Shown here: positions 1 through 4,738 of the stretch, in pieces
Position numbering within the stretch: the first letter of the stretch is position 1
How the letters are laid out: every line of letters starts with the position of its first letter
Source: JBGOUJ01 sp041477005
GTDB taxonomy: Bacteria; Acidobacteriota; Terriglobia; Bryobacterales; JACQDG01
Reading direction: 5' to 3'
DNA length: 5,902 nt
Assembly: GCA_041477005.1 (NCBI GenBank)
Contig: JBGOUJ010000496.1
Coordinates: 1-5,902 of the forward strand
Program-made: the position numbers and the translations under genes
Notes under the pieces: model-generated
Told to the model about the DNA's origin: nothing
Database searches by the model: none
Seen by the model: the letters and a program-made list of their open reading frames with translations, nothing else

Positions 1-1
1 C

Positions 2-586
2 CGCGCAACGCGCGCGCTTTCCTCCTTCGACCTGAGCCAAAGCCTGGTTATCAGCTACCAATACCATCTTCGACTGGATCGTCTGGGCCACAGCGCGAGG
101 GGCTTGGCTGAAGGGTGGTCTCTGTCGGGAATCACCCGCGCAAGCTCCGGCTTTCCGGTCACGATCTCGAGCGATGGCGACCTCTCGTTGATGGGAAGTC
201 TGCCCAATGGCGTGAACAACAAGAGCCTTGACTTGCCCGACTACACACCGGGCCCGCTCAGTCTGAATTCCAACCCAAGGAATGGACTGGGCTACTTCAA
301 TACTTCGCTTTTCAGCCGCAACGCCCTGGGTACTCCGGGCACGGCCTCGCGGCGCTCTTTCCATGGACCCGGCATAATCAACTTCGATATAGCTCTGCTG
401 AAAACCTTTCTGCTCTCGGAGTCAAAGACCCTGGAATTCCGGATGGAAACCTTCAACACGTTCAACCACACTCAGTTCTTCGGACCGGCGGCGGTAAATG
501 GGGACATCGACAGCGCGCTCTTCGGCCAGGCGGTGAAAGCCGCCTCGCCAAGGCTCGTGCAGTTCGCACTCAAGCTGACTTTCTGA
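2..586 (+). CDS. TonB-dependent receptor, C-terminal part (Oar/carboxypeptidase regulatory-like type), 5' partial
   Basis: This is the last ~194 residues of an outer-membrane beta-barrel receptor that would import substrates using TonB energy. The frame is open from base 2 with no stop, so the start lies left of the window; the TTG at 104 is internal, because the preceding codons (FDLSQSLVISYQYHL) already read as barrel strands. Family hallmarks seen: alternating aromatic strands, GWSLSGITRASSGFPVTI at about residues 38-55, the late block RMETFNTFNHTQFFGP, then PRLVQFALKLTF ending in the terminal phenylalanine used for Bam recognition. In the large Acidobacteriota receptors these blocks end a ~1000-residue protein with an N-terminal carboxypeptidase-regulatory-like domain and plug, neither visible here. 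The substrate cannot be told from this part; such receptors are often linked to glycans or peptides. Codons are less G/C-ending than in the genes on the right. The next 1.1 kb holds no co-oriented partner that would suggest an operon. Confidence 0.86.
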   Translation, partial: RATRALSSFDLSQSLVISYQYHLRLDRLGHSARGLAEGWSLSGITRASSGFPVTISSDGDLSLMGSLPNGVNNKSLDLPDYTPGPLSLNSNPRNGLGYFNTSLFSRNALGTPGTASRRSFHGPGIINFDIALLKTFLLSESKTLEFRMETFNTFNHTQFFGPAAVNGDIDSALFGQAVKAASPRLVQFALKLTF

Positions 587-747
587 TTATGATCGGAGAG
601 CTCCTCAGCTCGATTTGTGCACGGAAATCCTTCAGACCGAGCTGGCTTCCGCCCTGGGATGGAACTTCGCGCTTTGGGCGGACTGCGAAATTCCAATTAG
701 CGCCCTTCTATTCGGCCCCTCTCGCAATCGCTCTCATGGGGCTGCTG

Positions 748-940
748 GCGTGCGGAGTCCTTCCCTGTGTCGGCATCGAAGCATTCCCACTTGCTGATCT
801 AACTCTAAACCGAACTCAACCAGCCGAACGGGGAACAGGACCCGCTGTTTTTCTTCAATCTCCTTGCGTCGCGCCTTGGCAATCTCCGTTTTCACCCACT
901 CGCTCGCCATGCTGTGGGGAGAGGTGAGAAAAATAGTGGC
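748..940 (-). pseudogene. Remnant of a TIR-domain protein (C-terminal part), frameshifted and truncated
   Basis: Read on the minus strand from 940, one frame gives ATIFLTSPHSMASEWVKTEI, followed by a basic/acidic helix (AKARRKEIEEKQ) and RVLFPVRLVEF, continuing to codon CAA at 793-791. One extra base at 790 then shifts the frame, and the next 14 codons (789-748) read WECFDADTGKDSAR. In order, these match the end of the TIR domains I recall from bacterial proteins: LSEHSM.SEWVKTEI.KAR, then RVLFPIRLV.F, then WECFDADTGKDSAREIREYFIPDF. Intact relatives continue with a ~35-residue tail; here the match stops after DSAR and a stop follows 17 codons later. Upstream of 940 an in-frame stop (966-964) appears and the N-terminal TIR core is missing. 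I therefore read it as a dead fragment. Intact relatives often carry other N-terminal modules; their functions (NAD+ cleavage or signalling) cannot be assigned to this fragment. The family match is from memory, not a search. Confidence 0.65.
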
Positions 941-1185
941 GCCATTGGGGCGCCCATTAGACGGCTACTTTTCGGCGGTTGTCCAGTCAAGTGAGCCATA
1001 TGTTTCAATCGCTTACACGGATGTCCACAGGGACCAGTTCTTCTGAGCGTCCACTCTGGGCCGTCCCCTTTTGAGGCGTCAGGGCCTTCTTGCTGGTACG
1101 TTGGATCTACCTATGGGGGTACCGCTGCGTCATTGCCGATTGCCGGGTGGCTGCCTACAATCAAGTGAAGAGGTAACGCCAGCAA

Positions 1186-1422
1186 ATGAACAGCCTCATC
1201 GAATTCACTGCTCGTCTTTGGTGCCGAAATATTCATCGAGACATCTACCTGCCGGCGCACGGGGCTTACCGCTGCAAGCGCTGTCTCCGGGTTCACAGGA
1301 TTCCGTGGGCCGATGGCAAAGAATCCAGCAGCGTGACTGCGCCGCGACCCAGCCTTGGCCCGGTCTTCACACAGGCATTGCCCGCCAAACAAATCGGTAG
1401 AGCGCAACCAGTGGCCTCCTGA
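1186..1422 (+). CDS. Possible small protein with a CXXC motif, function unknown
   Basis: A 78-codon frame starts at ATG 1186 and ends with TGA. The first ~42 residues look protein-like: an amphipathic start (MNSLIEFTARLWCR), then NIHRDIYLPAHGAYRC, a C-K-R-C pair at about residues 30-33 and a closing LRVHRIPW. The combination of CR..HRDI, a P.HG.YRC segment and a CXXC pair resembles short uncharacterised proteins that I recall loosely from Acidobacteriota, which would suggest a metal-binding knuckle. The last ~35 residues are low in character (rich in S, P, A and Q) and may be read-through of decayed sequence. A weak purine-rich stretch (GAAGAGG, 1167-1173) lies about 12 bases upstream, further than ideal. 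It could be a real orphan gene, a degenerate one, or chance. Both neighbours are doubtful sequence. Confidence 0.38.
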   Translation: MNSLIEFTARLWCRNIHRDIYLPAHGAYRCKRCLRVHRIPWADGKESSSVTAPRPSLGPVFTQALPAKQIGRAQPVAS

Positions 1423-1660
1423 CAATCTCGGCCCGGCTGTAATCTGCAAAATTTCCGCCCCGCAATTTCCAGATCGACCGCGCGGTAGCTCAATCCAAAG
1501 CGGGGAAGTGCCGCTCGTCGTCGTACCGCCCGACCTCCCTCCGGCTCGACTCCCGTCACGGTCCCCACCCAGGGCCAGCTCAGCAACGGGTCAGTCTTAC
1601 TGTGCGGCGGCCTTACGGTCCCGCTGCTGTGAGACTCTGCGTAGATCCTGTCACAGCAGA

Positions 1661-2068
1661 CTACGCGCGGTCCTTCAATCGATAAACCAATTTCAGCCCC
1701 GACCACACCTCATCCACCGCGCAGACCTTCACGTCCACCAGGCCGTGGGCCAGCGCCACGCCGCGCACCACGTTCTCGTCGATGTCCGTTGGAACTTTGG
1801 AGGCGCGCTTCGGCCACGAAATCCATAGCATGCCGCCGACCGCCAGCGCCTGCTTCAGCTTCAGGAAGCGCGCCTCGAGTTCCTGCCGCTTCGTCGCGAA
1901 GCAGTGGATGAAATCCAGCGGCCCTAGTAGCGACTTCTCGACCTTGACATCCGGCGGCAGCTTGCCTAGTGTTCTTTCAAAACCCGGGGGCGCATTGACA
2001 AACAGCGCCCGCCGCCCCGGCTTGATGCCCAGCTTCTCAACCAGCGACCGCTTGGAATAGCCGGCCAT
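1661..2068 (-). CDS. DUF3052 family protein
   Basis: A 135-residue cytoplasmic protein of the DUF3052 family, whose biochemical role is not established. Characteristic blocks in order: MAGYSKRSLVEKLGIKPG at the start, LFVNAPPGFERTLGKLPP (about 21-38), LLGPLDFIHCFATKR (about 46-60), GGMLWISWPKRASKVPTDI (about 77-95), VVRGVALAHGLVDVKVCAVDEVWSGL near the end, and a final LVYRLKDR. Length and end match the family, so it appears intact. The frame is open a further 78 codons upstream, but ATG 2068 is chosen because the family begins at MAGYS and an excellent AGGAGG sits six bases before it. The upstream extension translates the inverted repeat and is not protein. No signal peptide or membrane segment is seen. 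The alternating strand/helix pattern with WISWPK resembles the end of a methyltransferase-like fold, but no cofactor motif is evident, so this is only a guess. It is divergent from the URO-D gene. Confidence 0.9.
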   Translation of the reverse strand: MAGYSKRSLVEKLGIKPGRRALFVNAPPGFERTLGKLPPDVKVEKSLLGPLDFIHCFATKRQELEARFLKLKQALAVGGMLWISWPKRASKVPTDIDENVVRGVALAHGLVDVKVCAVDEVWSGLKLVYRLKDRA

Positions 2069-2070
2069 GC

Positions 2071-2080
2071 CCCTCCTCCT
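2071..2080 (-). promoter_or_regulatory. Ribosome binding site of the DUF3052 gene
   Basis: On the minus strand the bases read AGGAGGAGGG. The first AGGAGG lies six bases from ATG 2068. This near-perfect Shine-Dalgarno decides the start over the longer upstream open frame. Confidence 0.75.
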
Positions 2081-2114
2081 GCGAAGTGGGCGTAGCCCGC
2101 CCTCATCGCTCGCG

Positions 2115-2123
2115 ATTGTAACA
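2115..2123 (-). promoter_or_regulatory. Possible extended -10 promoter element for the DUF3052 gene
   Basis: The minus strand reads TGTTACAAT, matching an extended -10 (TGn followed by TACAAT, one mismatch to TATAAT). It lies about 47 bases upstream of the DUF3052 start, which would give a leader of about 40 bases. No good -35 is seen at the right distance. Promoter consensus in this phylum is poorly defined, so this is tentative. Confidence 0.3.
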
Positions 2124-2175
2124 AGGTAAAGACAGATCCGAAGAAGCCGCGAAGGAACCGACCGAAAGAATTCGG

Positions 2176-2244
2176 GCCAAGGCGCGAAGAACGCAAAGCA
2201 AACAAAGAAGTCTTCCTTGGCGTACTTGGCGTCTTGGCGCGAGA
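2176..2244. repeat. Imperfect inverted repeat of the dispersed 'cgcaaagacgcaaag' type
   Basis: The left arm (about 2176-2210) reads ccaaggcgcgaagaacgcaa and onward; the reverse complement of the right arm (about 2211-2244) reads gcgccaagacgccaagtacg and onward. The two arms pair imperfectly over roughly 30 bases and together would form a long hairpin between the divergent DUF3052 and URO-D genes. Each arm repeats a short CCAAG/CGCRAAG unit about every nine to ten bases. Similar elements are, from memory, scattered between genes in Acidobacteriota, Planctomycetes and Verrucomicrobia, and produce spurious peptides of the kind SRQDAKYAKE when translated, as happens here. Only one copy is in the window, so dispersal is inferred from knowledge of the type. 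It may act as a mobile REP-like palindrome or a transcript end; neither is shown. Confidence 0.62.
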
Positions 2245-2325
2245 CCGGCATTTTTTCGCGTCTCCAAGGGAGCGATTTCTCAGCCCGAGAGGCGGCGCTC
2301 ACCCAGCCTCTGGTATAAAGAGGAC

Positions 2326-3258
2326 ATGCATTCCCGTCGCCGCTTTCTAGCCGCCCTGTGCGCCACCCCGCTGTTCGGGGCGAGCCATCTCACCAAAATC
2401 GAGCGCGTGCGCCGCGCCCTGGAGGGCAAAGACGTCGACCGCCCCCCCTACACCTACTGGTATCACTTCCTCGACGACAAGCAGCCCGGCGAGCGCCACG
2501 CCGCAGCCACGCTCGAGTACGCCCGCAAGTTCTCGACCGACCTGGTGAAGGTGATGAGCGACTACCCGTTCGGCGAGGACCCGCGGAACCCGTTCCCCCA
2601 GCAGATCCGGGCGCTCGAAATCATCGGCCGCGAGCTGAAGGGCAAGGCCCTTTTCGTCGAGACCATCTTCCAGCCCTTCAATCAGGCCGAGAAAACTTCC
2701 TCGCCGGAAAAGGTAAAGGCGCTGCTGCACGACAATCCCCAGGCGCTGCTCGATCGCCTGGAGAAAATCGCCCGCGCCCAGGCGAGCCACGCGCGACTCG
2801 CCCTGAAAACCGGCGCCTCCGGCATCTTCCTCGCCATCTCGAATGCCAACGACGGCTACCTCACTCGCGACGAGTACAAGAAATTCAGCGAGCCGTTCGA
2901 CCGCATGGTGCTGGATGCCGCCCAGGGCGCCGAGCTGAACACCCTGCACCTGCACGGCCCCAGCGTTTATCTCGACCTGTTTTACAACTGGCCCGCCCAC
3001 GCCATCCAGTATTCGGTCGCCGCCACCAGCGTCCCCATCCGGGCGGTCCGCCGCAGCTACCGTGGCGTCCTGATGGCGGGCATCGACGAGATCCACTTCA
3101 AAGAGCTGACCCCCGGCCAGATGCGGTCCCAGATCTCGCTCGCGCGCTCCGAGGCCGCCCCGAAATGGATTTTGGCGCCCGGCTGCTCGGTGCCCAACGA
3201 CACACCCGACGCGCAGCTCCTGAAGTTCAACGAGGTGGTCTTTGGCTCGGCCGGCTGA
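2326..3258 (+). CDS. Tat-targeted uroporphyrinogen decarboxylase (URO-D) family protein, methyltransferase-like
   Basis: A 310-residue member of the URO-D/CIMS TIM-barrel superfamily, which includes HemE and the corrinoid methyltransferases MtaA/CmuA. Seen: a twin-arginine signal (SRRRFLAAL at 3-11, hydrophobic to about 20), the entry motif KIERVRRALEGKDVDRPP (24-41), the YWYHF and DLVKVMSDYPF segments (44-82), the barrel core AGASGIFLAISNANDGYLT-like stretch (about 162-180), LHLHG at 207-211 and APGCSVPNDTP at 284-294. HemE's arginine-rich MRQAGRY motif is absent, so heme synthesis is unlikely. His208, His210 and Cys287 sit where MtaA-type enzymes hold zinc (His-X-Cys...Cys); histidine instead of the first cysteine occurs in a related subfamily I recall. 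The substrate is unknown. The start fits the Tat signal; GAGG lies only two bases before ATG, and TATAAA at 2314-2319 could serve as a -10 for a nearly leaderless message. It stands alone, with 189 bases before rmuC. Confidence 0.88.
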   Translation: MHSRRRFLAALCATPLFGASHLTKIERVRRALEGKDVDRPPYTYWYHFLDDKQPGERHAAATLEYARKFSTDLVKVMSDYPFGEDPRNPFPQQIRALEIIGRELKGKALFVETIFQPFNQAEKTSSPEKVKALLHDNPQALLDRLEKIARAQASHARLALKTGASGIFLAISNANDGYLTRDEYKKFSEPFDRMVLDAAQGAELNTLHLHGPSVYLDLFYNWPAHAIQYSVAATSVPIRAVRRSYRGVLMAGIDEIHFKELTPGQMRSQISLARSEAAPKWILAPGCSVPNDTPDAQLLKFNEVVFGSAG

Positions 3259-3297
3259 AGCCAGCGCAACACCTTTGACGAGCCCGAGAGAGCAGGA

Positions 3298-3333
3298 CCG
3301 CCGGGCGAAGATCGCCTGTGCGTTCCCCGGCGG
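3298..3333 (+). other. GC-rich stem-loop downstream of the URO-D gene
   Basis: CCGCCGGG (3298-3305) pairs perfectly with CCCGGCGG (3326-3333) around a 20-base loop; GCGA/TCGC at 3305-3315 is an alternative small inner hairpin. It lies 40 bases after the URO-D stop in the gap before rmuC. There is no T-run after it, so it is not a classical intrinsic terminator, but it could protect a transcript end or attenuate read-through. Confidence 0.3.
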
Positions 3334-3447
3334 CCCCGCCAGCCGCAACCGCCCCGGCGTCAACAAAACCGATTGGATCCGGATCGGCCGCGCGACCTGC
3401 AACGCCTTCCGGGATGCCGCAGGCCGTCGACCCCAGAGAGGCGCCCG

Positions 3448-4737
3448 ATGACCGAATGGCTGCTCCCGGTTGTCGCCCTCCTGGCCGGAAGCGGGCTCGC
3501 GTGGATCATAGCCGGCGGCCGCGCCAAGGCTCGGGCGGCCGGAGCCGAAGCGAGAGAAGCCGAGCTCCGGGCACAGCTTCAGGCAGCCAAAGACGAGTCT
3601 CGGGCGCTCAGCGAGCGCCTGACCGAGGCCGAGAAGTCCCGCGCCGCGGCGGATGCCCGGGCGGGGGCCACTGAGAAAAACCTAGCCGAACAAAAGACGC
3701 TTCTCGAGGATGCCCGTTCGAAACTCACCGAGACCTTCCGTGCGCTCGCCGCCGAGGCCCTGGCCGGCAACAACCGGGGCTTCCTGATTCTTGCCGAGGA
3801 AAAACTCAAGCCCGTGACCGAAACGCTGGCCGCCTACCAGAAAGAGACCAAGGAGCTGGAGGAGAAGCGGCACCGCGAGCTGGGATCGCTCGCTCATCAA
3901 CTGCAGGCCCTGGCCCAAAGCGAAGCGTCGCTGCAGAGCGAAACCACGAAGCTGGCCAACGCCCTGCGCTCGCCGCAGGCGCGCGGCCGGTGGGGCGAAA
4001 TGACCTTGCGGCGCACCGTCGAGCTGGCCGGCCTGTCGGTGCACTGCGACTTCGTCGAGCAGGAGACGGCCACCGGCGCCGACGGCCGGCTGCGCCCCGA
4101 CATGATCATCCACCTGCCCGCCGCACGCGACATCGTGGTCGATTCCAAGGTCCCGCTCGATGGCTTCCTGGACGCCATGGAAGCCCCCTCCGATGAGGCC
4201 CGCGAAGCCGCTCTCGCCAGATACGCCGGCCAGATGAACCGCCACATCGCGAACCTGTCGTCCAAGGAATACTGGGACCAGTTCCCTGCCGCTCCGGAAT
4301 TCGTGGTTCTATTCGTCCCGTCGGACTCCTTTCTGGCCGCGGCCGCCCAGAAAGCCCCGAACCTGGTGGAAACGGCGCTGAGCAAGAAGATCATCATCGC
4401 CACCCCATCGACCTTCATTGCCTTGCTGCTGGCCGTGGCCTACGGCTGGCGGCAGGAGAAGCTCGCCGAAAATGCCCAGCGCATCAGCGACCTCGGGCAG
4501 GAGCTTTACGACCGTATGGCCACGCTCGCCGAGCACTTCGGCCGTCTGGGCGGCTCGCTGGGCAAGGCCGTCGAAGCATACAACGAGGCGGTCGGCTCCT
4601 GGGAGCGGCGCGTGCTCCCCTCGGTGCGCCGGTTCAAGGAGCTGGGCGCCGGCGGCAAGAAGGATGTCGACGAGCTCCCGCCCATCGATCAAGGCGTGCG
4701 AGTGCTGGCCCCGCCGGACGCCGGGGAGAACGGGTAG
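3448..4737 (+). CDS. rmuC: DNA recombination protein RmuC
   Basis: A 429-residue RmuC protein. In E. coli this family limits recombination at inverted repeats and is thought to act as a nuclease-like, membrane-tethered factor; the exact reaction is not settled. Domain order: an N-terminal membrane anchor (WLLPVVALLAGSGLAWIIAG, about 4-23), a long Ala/Glu/Arg coiled coil (about 25-175), then the RmuC core with RGRWGEMTLRR (179-189), ELAGLSVHCDFVEQ, DIVVDSKVPL (228-237, with the acidic/lysine pattern of PD-(D/E)XK-like folds), FVPSDSFLAAAA, KKIIIATPSTFIALL and YGWRQEKLAENAQ (332-344). The length is normal (E. coli has about 475 residues), and all expected blocks are present. The open frame extends 25 codons upstream to 3373, but ATG 3448 is chosen because the anchor starts there and a purine-rich AGAGAGG stands before it. 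The stop is one base from the next gene, so translational coupling is likely. Confidence 0.96.
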   Translation: MTEWLLPVVALLAGSGLAWIIAGGRAKARAAGAEAREAELRAQLQAAKDESRALSERLTEAEKSRAAADARAGATEKNLAEQKTLLEDARSKLTETFRALAAEALAGNNRGFLILAEEKLKPVTETLAAYQKETKELEEKRHRELGSLAHQLQALAQSEASLQSETTKLANALRSPQARGRWGEMTLRRTVELAGLSVHCDFVEQETATGADGRLRPDMIIHLPAARDIVVDSKVPLDGFLDAMEAPSDEAREAALARYAGQMNRHIANLSSKEYWDQFPAAPEFVVLFVPSDSFLAAAAQKAPNLVETALSKKIIIATPSTFIALLLAVAYGWRQEKLAENAQRISDLGQELYDRMATLAEHFGRLGGSLGKAVEAYNEAVGSWERRVLPSVRRFKELGAGGKKDVDELPPIDQGVRVLAPPDAGENG

Positions 4738-4738
4738 A

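Larger units (their letters stand above)
587..1660. other. Gene-poor, apparently decayed region
   Basis: About 1.1 kb between the receptor and the DUF3052 gene lacks any complete gene I recognise. Several short open frames on both strands overlap each other, use unbiased codons and have no family features. Two parts stand out and are listed separately: a frameshifted TIR-domain remnant on the minus strand and a possible small CXXC protein on the plus strand. The stretches 587-747, 941-1185 and 1423-1660 hold nothing I can name. Base composition looks lower in G+C than the 2326-5902 part, which fits non-coding or degenerating DNA. No tRNA, transposase or clear insertion-sequence end was found. 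Confidence 0.6.

Noticed and set aside
598..611. Small hairpin gagct/agctc just after the receptor stop
   Set aside because: The stem is five base pairs with no following T-run, too weak to call a terminator.
955..1000. Possible insertion-sequence end ('actggacaaccgccgaaaag' on the minus strand)
   Set aside because: It vaguely recalls IS21-type ends, but there is no matching opposite end, target duplication or transposase in the window.
1395..1500. tRNA-like fragments 'ggtagagcgc' and 'ggtagctcaat'
   Set aside because: No matching D-stem, anticodon stem, T-stem or acceptor pairing could be built around either fragment.
2114..2128. 'ttgtaacaaggta', resembling the 3' end of 16S rRNA
   Set aside because: The flanking sequence does not match 16S on either side, so it is a short coincidence.
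2069..2302. N-terminal extension of the DUF3052 frame by 78 codons on the minus strand
   Set aside because: It translates the inverted repeat into SRQDAKYAKE-like peptide, the family starts at MAGYS, and a strong AGGAGG marks ATG 2068.
2358..3278. 306-codon open frame on the plus strand in another frame
   Set aside because: It is extremely rich in Arg, Pro and Ala, a typical frame shadow of the real URO-D gene.
2347..3402. 351-codon open frame on the minus strand
   Set aside because: It is antisense to the URO-D gene, arises from high G+C at third positions, and shows no family motifs.
3373..3447. 25-codon upstream extension of rmuC
   Set aside because: It is Arg/Pro-rich with no similarity to the family, and would place the membrane anchor internally.
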